Position numbers and translations under genes: made by a program. This document shows, piece after piece, positions 1 through 6,872 of a stretch of 22,251 nucleotides of DNA. Origin of the DNA: a virus; IMG/VR virus record IMGVR_UViG_3300032265_001159, positions 1-22,251 of that record. One strand, 5' to 3'. Numbering within the stretch: position 1 is the first letter of the stretch; the number at the start of each line of letters is the position of its first letter. The notes below the pieces were generated by a model. That model saw nothing but the letters and a program-made list of their open reading frames with translations, was not told the origin of the DNA and ran no database searches.

Positions 1-302
1 CAGTAGCGATAAACTATCACAAAGATGGTAGGACATTCTATCGGACCACTTGTGATCACTGTTCTAGGAGTCGAGACATAGGAAGGCCTAAGTGGCAAGT
101 ATCCGGATATAGAATGAAAGATACTTGTGATCGCTGTAACTACTCTAGCAAACACACCGAGCAATTTGATGTCTATTATATAGACGGCGATCCAAGTAAT
201 TGTAAACTTGCCAATTTAAAAACAATATGCGCTAACTGCCAACGCATTCTGCATAAACTTAAACTGCCATGGCGGCGAGGTGATCTTCGACCAGATTTTT
301 AA
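1..302 (+). CDS. Zinc-finger / degenerate HNH-like phage protein, 5' partial
   Basis: The frame is open from the left edge (first whole codon at 3-5) to TAA at 300-302, giving 99 visible residues. An ATG at 114 is therefore probably internal. Three CxxC pairs are visible (residues 17/20, 42/45 and 76/79 of the visible part). The last two frame a segment ending in IDGDPSN...LKTICANC, the layout of a zinc-stabilised HNH/beta-beta-alpha fold. In active HNH enzymes a histidine normally sits just before the IDG; here it is tyrosine (VYYIDGD), so nuclease activity is doubtful. Small proteins of this type are common in T4-like marine phages and their role is unclear. The last 44 bases overlap, in the opposite direction, the end of the dNMP kinase gene. 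The family assignment is moderately sure; the function is unknown. Confidence 0.7.
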   Translation, partial: VAINYHKDGRTFYRTTCDHCSRSRDIGRPKWQVSGYRMKDTCDRCNYSSKHTEQFDVYYIDGDPSNCKLANLKTICANCQRILHKLKLPWRRGDLRPDF

Positions 303-915
303 CGTGAGCATAAAGTTCGTCAATGCTTCCGTTATTGTCCATTACTGCATCAAAGTCGGTTCCTACCCAAGCAGTTTCGCTAGCATGGATACCTGACTTC
401 TCTAATATCTGCTTGCTCATAGCCCAAGTTAAATTACCATTTGGTCCGCGGTTTGTGCTGACTGCGGCGTCATACCATTCTGGTTCTGGACCTCTAACAA
501 CACGTACCACGATGCCACCTGCGGCTTTGATTGATTTGATTTCATTAGGAAATCTGCAATCACTTATTACGATATCGTCTTTACTATTTCGTAGTTTGTT
601 TTCTAGTGCGGCAATCCAAATATCATCATGGAAGCCTTTACGACACACTTCAGTACCCCAATATTGTAGTACCCAGCGTGGAGTTAAATGTGGCATGCCT
701 AAGCGTTCTGCCCACCAAGGATCTACTTGCTCACGCCATTCACGGGCTTGTTTGGTACGACCTTCTAGCATGGTTCTATCCCAACCGAACACCTGACTAA
801 CCGCGTCTTTAAGACTGTTGGCAAAACTTTCTCTTCTAAAACCGTGGAAATTTGTTAGATAGTCGGCAATAGTATCTTTGCCTGACCCAATAAAACCGCA
901 CACACCTATGATCAT
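259..915 (-). CDS. 1: Deoxynucleoside monophosphate kinase (T4 gp1-like)
   Basis: This 218-residue protein probably phosphorylates dNMPs to dNDPs in the host cytoplasm, feeding phage DNA synthesis. A P-loop GFIGSGKDT is at residues 7-15 and matches the NTP-binding start of T4 gp1. A DCRFPNE segment near residue 118 resembles the D-x-R region of this kinase family. The C-terminal NNGSIDELYAHVKN resembles the end of T4 gp1 (NDGSLEELFSKIKN). T4 gp1 is 241 residues, so the length fits. The start ATG (913-915) has a strong AGGAG at 921-925, five bases away. The start site is folded into a hairpin (see 914-937). It lies 63 bases downstream of gp13 on the same strand and overlaps the zinc-finger gene by 44 bases at its 3' end. 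Confidence 0.88.
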   Translation of the reverse strand: MIIGVCGFIGSGKDTIADYLTNFHGFRRESFANSLKDAVSQVFGWDRTMLEGRTKQAREWREQVDPWWAERLGMPHLTPRWVLQYWGTEVCRKGFHDDIWIAALENKLRNSKDDIVISDCRFPNEIKSIKAAGGIVVRVVRGPEPEWYDAAVSTNRGPNGNLTWAMSKQILEKSGIHASETAWVGTDFDAVMDNNGSIDELYAHVKNLVEDHLAAMAV

Positions 916-937
916 AGTATCTCCTAAACGATACTAT
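914..937 (-). promoter_or_regulatory. RNA hairpin masking the RBS and start of dNMP kinase
   Basis: On the minus strand, ATAGTATC (937-930) is followed by an 8-base loop GTTTAGGA (929-922) and the perfect complement GATACTAT (921-914). The 3' arm contains the A and U of the start codon, and the Shine-Dalgarno AGGAG spans the loop and the first stem base. A transcript carrying both arms would hide the start site. The stem has two G-C pairs, so its strength is moderate. The pairing is seen directly; regulation is inferred. Confidence 0.55.
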
Positions 938-960
938 ATTTTATTACATTGTGATTACAA
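933..960 (-). promoter_or_regulatory. Candidate sigma70-type promoter for dNMP kinase
   Basis: On the minus strand, TTGTAA (960-955) and TATAGT (938-933) are separated by 16 bases, close to the bacterial -35/-10 consensus. The surrounding 63-bp gap is AT-rich. Initiation about seven bases downstream would fall near 926, inside the hairpin loop, so this transcript would lack the 5' arm of the hairpin. This is a candidate from sequence resemblance only. Confidence 0.4.
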
Positions 961-978
961 GGTCAACTGATTTTGGCT

Positions 979-1764
979 TTAGCCTACTACAAACCACATG
1001 GGTTTTTCGCCAGTTCCGTAATTGTTGATCTCCAAATCTAATTTTTCGATCATAGCGTTACCTTCGGTTTTGAGTTGTGTACCGTTTAGAGTAGTACCGC
1101 CTTGTGGGCTGGTAATTTGATTGAATTTTTCACGAGCTTCGCCTAACATGAGTTTACAGGTAGCTAGAGTGTAGTCTTTGATCCATAGGCCTGCGTAAGG
1201 ATCATCTAGCAAGGCAAAATCAGGACGATGATTATATAACCATAGTAGTACAGTTTCTTCGCCACGTGGACGTTGCATAATTGTTAATTTACGACTCTGT
1301 GGATGATATGTAAATTGAATGTAACTACCAAACATTTTACCTACCATTTTTTGATACTGTGCAAACGCATAGTAAGTTGCAAGTCCGCCCATATTGCTAG
1401 ATGACAGCAAATAGGTATTTGTATAGGCCAAGTTAAATGGCTCGAATAAAGTACCACCGTCACCGCCGCCTGTTCTACTGCCAATGCTTCTACGGAAAAC
1501 ATCGCGAACTTCAATAACTTCATTGCTTAGGATATATTCATTTTGATCTTGTTCTAATGTAAGATATCCAAAACTTTCTTCAACTGAGTTGGCGCTACGC
1601 TGACGATAGCGTGATAACGCACGATCTATAGCGATATTATAGTCTTTTGGCTCAAGCTCAACATCGATCATGCTTCCGCCTAAAAGCGACTTAACATAGT
1701 CAGTTATCTGCTGGCGTGTTGGTGTTGTATCATTAACAGGGTTGGGTGTATTAGCTGTGCTCAT
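979..1764 (-). CDS. 13: Neck protein gp13 (head completion, T4-like)
   Basis: This 261-residue structural protein resembles the gp13 neck protein of T4-like marine phages. In T4, gp13 and gp14 close the filled head at the portal and provide the surface to which the tail binds. Recognisable parts are the N-terminal helical segment with DYVKSLLG and AIDRALSRYRQRS, the EESFGYLTLEQDQNEYIL stretch (about residues 62-79), and a conserved end running to PMWFVVG. T4 gp13 is 309 residues, so this form is somewhat short. The start ATG at 1762-1764 is preceded by AGGTAAATA, a weak purine-rich ribosome site. It is transcribed away from gp14, which is unusual because T4 genes 13, 14 and 15 run in one direction. 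Identity is by recalled family resemblance. Confidence 0.8.
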   Translation of the reverse strand: MSTANTPNPVNDTTPTRQQITDYVKSLLGGSMIDVELEPKDYNIAIDRALSRYRQRSANSVEESFGYLTLEQDQNEYILSNEVIEVRDVFRRSIGSRTGGGDGGTLFEPFNLAYTNTYLLSSSNMGGLATYYAFAQYQKMVGKMFGSYIQFTYHPQSRKLTIMQRPRGEETVLLWLYNHRPDFALLDDPYAGLWIKDYTLATCKLMLGEAREKFNQITSPQGGTTLNGTQLKTEGNAMIEKLDLEINNYGTGEKPMWFVVG

Positions 1765-1777
1765 ATGATTATTTACC

Positions 1778-1785
1778 TATAAATA
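1778..1785 (+). promoter_or_regulatory. T4-type late promoter octamer TATAAATA before gp14
   Basis: This is an exact match to the T4 late -10 octamer, inside the 28-bp divergent gap between gp13 and gp14. T4-type late promoters start about six or seven bases beyond the octamer, so the transcript would begin at about 1791-1793, at the gp14 ATG (1793). No Shine-Dalgarno sequence lies between them. The match is seen; its use as a promoter is inferred. Confidence 0.7.
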
Positions 1786-1792
1786 CACTACT

Positions 1793-3010
1793 ATGCCAAG
1801 ACTATCCCTTTACCGCCCCGAAAAAGGCAATGATTTTAAGTTTTTAGATCGTGTAATAAACGAGCAATTTCAAGTGGGCGGTACTGATATCTACATCCAC
1901 AAATATCTAGGGCACGTAGATCCTGCTACAGGAGAAGCTACACCAGCGACTCCTACTAATTCAAATCCTATTCCAGAATTAGGTATACAAGACGTGTTGC
2001 TAATGGAAAACCGCGATAGGCACTATGCGCCAGATGTATATGTAATTCGTGGAATCTATCAAATGCAAGATCTAGATTTTAATCTAAGCCAATTTGGCCT
2101 ATTCTTAAACAACGACAATATCATGTTGCATTTCCATCTAAGCGGCTGTGTTGAAACATTGGGACGTAAGATCATGGCTGGAGATGTTTTAGAGCTTCCA
2201 CATCTCAAAGATGAATACGCATTAGATCAAAGTCTAGTAGCTCTCAAAAGATTTTATGTAGTTCAGGAAGTAGCACGTCCCACTAACGGTTTCAGTCAAA
2301 CGTGGTATCCCCATCTAGTTAGAGCAAAATGTGCTCCGCTAGTAGATACACAAGAATACAAAGAAATACTCGACACGGTACAAACAGACGCAGATGGTAA
2401 CAGTACTGGTAGTACATTGCGAGACCTTATATCAACATATAATGTCAGCATCGCTACTAATAATGCTGTGATACAACAAGCGGAATTAGACTCGCCCGCT
2501 AAAGGTTTTGATGACAGCAATCTGTATGTTATTCCACTAAATTCGGATGGTACTGTAGACCTACAGGACGTAAGTGATACTAGTATCGATAATACAAATT
2601 GGGAAAACATGGATGCATCTATCGTGCTGAGAAGTCCGGATCACACTTACTTTGTCAAAGGCGCAGGAGAATGGGGCATTCCACCCAACGGAGCCAAATA
2701 TAGCGCCGGTATAGAATTTCCACCTAATCCAGTAAAAGGTCAATTCCACTTGCGCATCGATTATCTACCAAATGTTTTGTTTAGATTTGACGGAGCGATA
2801 TGGGTTAAATTTGAAGACAAGATCAAAATGACATTGGACGATTTTGGCACACAGGATGTAGCACCTGGCAAACCTTTCGAGGGCAAAGACGTTAGACGCA
2901 ATCAAGTATCTAGTTATATTAATAACACCACTACGGCTACTATAGGTGGTAGCGTCATTAAAGAACGTCAAAGTCTAAGCAAAGCACTAACACCAAAGGC
3001 AGATAACTAA
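1793..3010 (+). CDS. 14: Neck protein gp14 (T4-like, long marine form)
   Basis: This 405-residue neck protein acts with gp13 at the head-tail junction. The N-terminus MPRLSLYRPEKG and the block IPELGIQDVLLMENRDRHY match the conserved beginning of gp14 in T4-like cyanophages. Further matches are MAGDVLELPHLKDE (about residues 126-139) and the SQTWYPHLVRAKC stretch, in the same order as T4 gp14. T4 gp14 has 256 residues; the extra length is mainly C-terminal, including a segment around WENMDASIVLRSPDH to PNVLFRFDGAIWVKFED that looks like a beta-rich domain. The start is chosen by homology and by the late promoter directly upstream; there is no ribosome site, so initiation may be leaderless. The TAA stop shares its last A with the ATG of gp15. 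Confidence 0.88.
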   Translation: MPRLSLYRPEKGNDFKFLDRVINEQFQVGGTDIYIHKYLGHVDPATGEATPATPTNSNPIPELGIQDVLLMENRDRHYAPDVYVIRGIYQMQDLDFNLSQFGLFLNNDNIMLHFHLSGCVETLGRKIMAGDVLELPHLKDEYALDQSLVALKRFYVVQEVARPTNGFSQTWYPHLVRAKCAPLVDTQEYKEILDTVQTDADGNSTGSTLRDLISTYNVSIATNNAVIQQAELDSPAKGFDDSNLYVIPLNSDGTVDLQDVSDTSIDNTNWENMDASIVLRSPDHTYFVKGAGEWGIPPNGAKYSAGIEFPPNPVKGQFHLRIDYLPNVLFRFDGAIWVKFEDKIKMTLDDFGTQDVAPGKPFEGKDVRRNQVSSYINNTTTATIGGSVIKERQSLSKALTPKADN

Positions 3011-4503
3011 TGGATTATTTTTATGACGGGCAACTGAGAAGATACCTAACTCAGTTCATGCGGGTAATGAGCAATTTTTCCTACAAAGATGCAAAAGGAA
3101 ATCTTGTTCAGATACCTGTTCGCTACGGAGATATGAGTCGTCAGGTGGCTCAGATATTAAGTAAAAATACTGAAAACGTTATTCCATCTGCCCCGTTTAT
3201 CAGTTGCTATATTAAAAATTTAAAAATAGCACGTGAACGCCTGCAGAATCCCTATTATGAGAATACGTTGAATGTAAGAGAGCGAGCCGACCACTACATG
3301 GACGAAGATCCTAGTAGTCCTACCTACGGAGAAGTAATACAGGGGGCGGCCAATACCCAAGGGGCAAATTATACCATCAACCGATTGATGCCCACCCCTT
3401 ATGATTTAGAATTTCAAGCAGATATTTGGAGTTCTAATACCGACCAAAAATTGCAGATATTAGAACAGATTTTAGTGTTGTTTAGACCTGCGATGGAAAT
3501 ACAAACTACAAGTAACTTTGTAGATTGGACCAGTTTGAGTTATCTAGAACTATCAGATCTAACGTGGTCCACACGTGCGATACCCCAAGGTGTGGAGCAA
3601 GACATAGATATAGCTAATCTATCATTCACTACACCTATATGGATCAGTACTCCTATCAAAGTTAAACAGTTAGGGGTTATTACAAATATTATTAACAATA
3701 TATTTGTAGAACCAACAGGATCTATCGAAGCCAATCCATACGACGATGGGGCATTCTTTAACGGTCGTAAACCCACTGCGGTTGCTGGCCATAGTTTGAA
3801 AAATCTTAATATTATAGTTTTAAACAATACAGCTACCTTAGGACCTAATGTCAGCTGGTTCAAGATCTTAGATGCATATCCCGGAACCTTTGTGGCCGGG
3901 GTTAGTCAAATAAGATTCACTAAGGACCTAAATACAGAAGTAGTGGCGACTATGACTTTAAACCCCACCGACGAAACTCAAATGATATTAAACATTGATG
4001 CGTCAACATTGCATACTAACAGTCAGATACCACCTAACAGCGGAAAAACATACGTAGATGCTATTATAGATCCCACTACATTTACAACAGATGTTAATAA
4101 TGTGGGCATACGTTATCTAATTTTAGAGGATATCAATCCTGCATATCGCCAGGTACAGTATATAGCCAATCCGGGATATGACCCAAGCAACCCAGATAGT
4201 CCAGCACAACTAGTAAAGTTAGATGCTAATGGAAATCCTGTATATCAATTAACACATCCAGATACCGGATATGCTGTTAAGAATTTTAAGAATGCCGACG
4301 GTAGTGTATTTTCTGCAAATGCTAATGATATAATTTCCTGGGACGGTACTAGCTGGTCGGTCATATTCGATTCCCTAGCTGGCCCAGTTCCTACATATAT
4401 AACTAATATACGAACTGGTTCTCAATATTCGTGGGATGGCCAACAGTGGACATCTAGTTACGAAGGAGAATATACATCGGGATATTGGCGTTTATTACTA
4501 TGA
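3010..4503 (+). CDS. 15: Tail sheath stabiliser / tail completion protein gp15
   Basis: This 497-residue protein is probably the tail terminator, which in T4 sits as a hexamer on the last sheath ring, stabilises the sheath and binds the neck. The opening MDYFYDGQLRRYLTQFMRVMS and VRYGDMSRQVAQI correspond to T4 gp15 YFYNSSFRRY and its early VPITY segment. NRLMPTPYDLEFQADIWS and LEQILVLFRPAM correspond to T4 SPIKMIYELSIFTR and VEQILPYFQPHF. T4 gp15 is 272 residues. The additional half after about residue 235 ends in YSWDGQQWTSS and GYWRLLL, a C-terminal pattern I associate with cyanophage gp15 proteins. It is translationally coupled to gp14 (TAATG) and to the Nudix gene (ATGA overlap at 4500-4503). 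Confidence 0.87.
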   Translation: MDYFYDGQLRRYLTQFMRVMSNFSYKDAKGNLVQIPVRYGDMSRQVAQILSKNTENVIPSAPFISCYIKNLKIARERLQNPYYENTLNVRERADHYMDEDPSSPTYGEVIQGAANTQGANYTINRLMPTPYDLEFQADIWSSNTDQKLQILEQILVLFRPAMEIQTTSNFVDWTSLSYLELSDLTWSTRAIPQGVEQDIDIANLSFTTPIWISTPIKVKQLGVITNIINNIFVEPTGSIEANPYDDGAFFNGRKPTAVAGHSLKNLNIIVLNNTATLGPNVSWFKILDAYPGTFVAGVSQIRFTKDLNTEVVATMTLNPTDETQMILNIDASTLHTNSQIPPNSGKTYVDAIIDPTTFTTDVNNVGIRYLILEDINPAYRQVQYIANPGYDPSNPDSPAQLVKLDANGNPVYQLTHPDTGYAVKNFKNADGSVFSANANDIISWDGTSWSVIFDSLAGPVPTYITNIRTGSQYSWDGQQWTSSYEGEYTSGYWRLLL

Positions 4504-4925
4504 GCATAATTTGTAGCGGTGGATTATTCCTAAGCAAATCGACTAAGAAATTCTTAATACTACATAGATCGGAAGGAAAAACTGCTAGGACATGGGGAAT
4601 AGTAGGCGGCAAACACGAGCCTCACGATCAAACTCCATACGAAGCTTTATGCAGAGAAGTCAGAGAAGAGATTGGTTTTCTCCCCGAAATAGAAAAAACA
4701 ATACCATTGGAGCAGTATGAAAGCAAAGATGGGATATTCTATTATCACACCTATGTTTTGTTAGTCAACGAAGAATTTATTCCTAAGCTGAATCATGAAC
4801 ATTCGGGCTATGCGTGGGTGGAAAATGAATGTTGGCCAAAACCTCTACATTCTGGCCTAAGAACTACGCTGAGTAGCAAAACCAATCGAGCAAAAATTTC
4901 TACAATAATTGATTTATTGAATTAA
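4500..4925 (+). CDS. Nudix hydrolase
   Basis: This is a 141-residue Nudix-fold pyrophosphohydrolase of unknown substrate; family members cleave nucleoside diphosphates linked to another group X. The Nudix box begins with GGKHEPHDQTP (about residues 36-46) and ends with REVREEIGF (52-60), so the metal-binding E-E core is intact. The early glutamate of the box is replaced by a D-Q pair with one inserted residue, a small deviation from GX5EX7REUXEEXGU. I chose the ATG at 4500, which overlaps the gp15 stop as ATGA. A TTG at 4485 in the same frame would add five residues but gives no better ribosome site. The stop is interlocked with that of the opposing oxygenase at 4922-4925. Possible roles include nucleotide-pool cleaning or signalling-nucleotide or cap removal. 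Confidence 0.85.
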   Translation: MSIICSGGLFLSKSTKKFLILHRSEGKTARTWGIVGGKHEPHDQTPYEALCREVREEIGFLPEIEKTIPLEQYESKDGIFYYHTYVLLVNEEFIPKLNHEHSGYAWVENECWPKPLHSGLRTTLSSKTNRAKISTIIDLLN

Positions 4926-5512
4926 ATGTCGTCAGCGATTAGATTAAAGCTGATGCTTATCCTATCTTCTTCAGATAAATTTTCTTCTACCCCGTGATCT
5001 AACCAACTTGGGAAAGCTATAAACATTCCAGGAACAGGTTGGAAACTATAGCTTTTGTAATTGTACTCTGCATCTTTAGCACTATAAAAATGCTGGCGTG
5101 CCGCTAGATTGGGATTAACAAGTGTTATCTTTCCAGATCGTGGGGGAGTTTTAACATACAAAGTGCAGGCAAAAACGCTACGTGGATGGATATGGGGTAT
5201 CATATACGACCCGGGAGGATTTACATTGACCCAATAGTTGAGCAATTTTAATTTAGTCACCGACTCGTAGTCTTTGATTAATTTACTGGTGCATTTTTCT
5301 AAGATAGGCATTAGGACAGGATGAGGAATAGTTAATACTTTACTGCTACCCCCTCCGCCTCTCTTGCTTGATATGTCTAGATTAGGTTGTGTACGAACTA
5401 TTTCTCTAGAAAACTTTTCTAACTCCTGTATTTCTTCATCAGAAAGATCGTTTTTGATAGTCCATACGGGAGTAGGAAAAATTAAACTTAGTTTAAGATC
5501 AGATCCATCCAA
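4922..5512 (-). CDS. 2OG-Fe(II) oxygenase-like protein
   Basis: This 196-residue protein resembles the small phage/bacterial 2OG-Fe(II) oxygenase group (TIGR02466-like). Such enzymes use 2-oxoglutarate, O2 and iron to hydroxylate a substrate. Visible signature parts are NYWVNVNPPGSYMIPHIHP (residues 92-110, with H107 and H109), YVKTPPRSGKITLVNP (119-134), and PGMFIAFPSWLDHGV (161-175, distal H173), followed by R184, a likely 2OG anchor, in DRISISFN. The usual HxD/E pair is not evident: the first site reads HIH. It is the last gene of the minus-strand fibre operon, and its first 14 bases overlap the preceding gene. Its substrate is unknown; the setting suggests modification of a virion or cell-surface component. 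Confidence 0.75.
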   Translation of the reverse strand: MDGSDLKLSLIFPTPVWTIKNDLSDEEIQELEKFSREIVRTQPNLDISSKRGGGGSSKVLTIPHPVLMPILEKCTSKLIKDYESVTKLKLLNYWVNVNPPGSYMIPHIHPRSVFACTLYVKTPPRSGKITLVNPNLAARQHFYSAKDAEYNYKSYSFQPVPGMFIAFPSWLDHGVEENLSEEDRISISFNLIADDI

Positions 5513-6161
5513 GGTTCTTTACCTCTAATGGAGTTGCACAATTCATTACTGCTTGTTTATCGCCTAACATTTGTCCTAATAGATTAGCCTGCATCTGTTG
5601 ATAACTGGCTTGTTTAGCAATAACTTGGTTTGCTAGGTCAGCGATACTAATACCGCTCGATGCTGAAATTACGCTCAACATAGGGGTAGGATAAAAAGGA
5701 TTGGCCATGTAGGCTTTAGCTTCTTCTAACTGGCCTGCAAATGTGCTTGCTTCTAATGAACTTGTAGTTACGCTAAGATTAGAGAACTTTGCATCGTATT
5801 CAAACTGTATCTCTAAGCAACTTAGATACTTGTAACCATCTAAAAACAACTTAATATCATCTGCGCTATCTAGTGTAGGAAAGTGATGCATATGGCCGGA
5901 TGCAATATCTTCCGGAGTATGATCAGCTACCGTAGTAACATAAGCAACGCTACCTGTATCTAATACAGTATAGTTGATATATTGTAGTGCGGCCTGTAGA
6001 TGGGGATCTGTAATCTCTGTAATACGATACGCCGCGATTTGTTGAGCATTAAAATTGCTCATAGGCACATCAATTAAAATCCAACCGTGTGTCGAATACT
6101 TAGCATCCGACGGTAATTGGAATGTTAATGGTTGACCTGATTCAAGTTTCATTAAAATCAT
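5499..6161 (-). CDS. Unknown fibre-associated phage protein
   Basis: This is a 220-residue protein without a confident function. The first 120 residues are mixed alpha/beta and include a His-rich SGHMHHFP (88-95). The second half is helical and has the pattern SSLEASTFAGQLEEAKAYM (134-152), a proline break, then GISIADLANQVIAKQASY (170-187) and LLGQ. This layout (tail-like residues, Q..EA.A, P.L, G....LA..I..KA..Y) recurs in proteins encoded beside phage tail fibres, which suggests a fibre assembly or fibre-tip accessory role. The start at 6161 is preferred over the ATG at 6152 because AAGG at about 6173-6176 lies at a suitable distance from 6161. It overlaps the oxygenase by 14 bases and follows the coiled-coil gene by 27 bases. 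Confidence 0.7.
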   Translation of the reverse strand: MILMKLESGQPLTFQLPSDAKYSTHGWILIDVPMSNFNAQQIAAYRITEITDPHLQAALQYINYTVLDTGSVAYVTTVADHTPEDIASGHMHHFPTLDSADDIKLFLDGYKYLSCLEIQFEYDAKFSNLSVTTSSLEASTFAGQLEEAKAYMANPFYPTPMLSVISASSGISIADLANQVIAKQASYQQMQANLLGQMLGDKQAVMNCATPLEVKNLGWI

Positions 6162-6188
6162 GTTATTATGACCTTGCTTTAAAAAGCG

Positions 6189-6872
6189 TTATTCTGACCT
6201 TGCTATCTTATCCTGTGAGCCATCTTCATTAAATTTAATCAATGTTTCTTTGTCAGGAACTGCTCCTAACTGTGGCACAGGAATATAAGCGGCCATTTCG
6301 TGTGTAATCTTCAATGCTTCCTGTAAAGTAACATGGAAGATTTCTTCTGGTAGGTCTAGCATCGCTTGTAGGTTACCGGTAGAAATTCTTCCAGTTGACA
6401 CAATGTCTAATCCTGCTTGACGACCTAAACGTTTGACCCAGTAATCAATTTCTAAAGTGTCTTTCATAGAAAGAAGTTCAGCAATATCAAAGTTTTGATT
6501 AAAGTATTCTAATACTTCATAGAACGTTTCCAGTTCGTTTCTGATACGTTTAACTTCTTTTACACTTAGGTAAATTTTTTCTTCTAAGCTATGAATTTCT
6601 AAATCAATCTCCATTTGATATAATGGGTCAACTTCTCTTTCACGCTTTCTTTTTAAGATCTCAATTTTAAGTTGATTCTTCTTATCTTCGTATTCTGTTT
6701 TACGTAAATTTTCTTCACGTACCTCTGCTTCCATAACAACTTGTTGCAGTTGTTTGATAGGAGTTAGCTGTGCTCCAACAACGAATTGTTTCATTTGGAA
6801 GTCGCTCATGCCCCTCGGCAATGCTTCAACTAACTCAGCTATTTTCCAGTCTTTCTTTTGATTTGATTCCAT
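6189..6872 (-). CDS. Coiled-coil protein of unknown function
   Basis: This is a 227-residue, highly charged protein with no recognised enzyme motif. Residues about 40-120 are a long Lys/Glu/Arg-rich helix with heptad-like spacing (for example EILKRKREREVDPLYQMEI and HSLEEKIYLSVKEVKRIRNE), so a coiled coil is likely. The C-terminal part is globular with IDYWVKRLGRQAGLDIVSTG (143-162) and a helix-rich end. There is no signal peptide or membrane segment. The ATG at 6872 has AAGG a few bases upstream and lies inside the halogenase gene (38-base overlap, different frame), so the two are translationally linked. It could be a scaffold, chaperone or partner of the halogenase, or a fibre-assembly factor. 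This is context only. Confidence 0.75.
   Translation of the reverse strand: MESNQKKDWKIAELVEALPRGMSDFQMKQFVVGAQLTPIKQLQQVVMEAEVREENLRKTEYEDKKNQLKIEILKRKREREVDPLYQMEIDLEIHSLEEKIYLSVKEVKRIRNELETFYEVLEYFNQNFDIAELLSMKDTLEIDYWVKRLGRQAGLDIVSTGRISTGNLQAMLDLPEEIFHVTLQEALKITHEMAAYIPVPQLGAVPDKETLIKFNEDGSQDKIARSE

Noticed and set aside
323-796. Plus-strand frame of 157 codons antisense to the dNMP kinase
   Set aside because: The kinase on the other strand has a P-loop, a good ribosome site and family likeness; the antisense frame has none of these.
975-984. Small inverted repeat GGCT-TT-AGCC at the end of gp13
   Set aside because: A 4-bp stem with a 2-base loop is too small for a terminator.
6176-6187. 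Palindrome gctttaaaaagc between two minus-strand genes
   Set aside because: A 5-bp AT-rich stem with almost no loop and no U-tract; not a convincing terminator.
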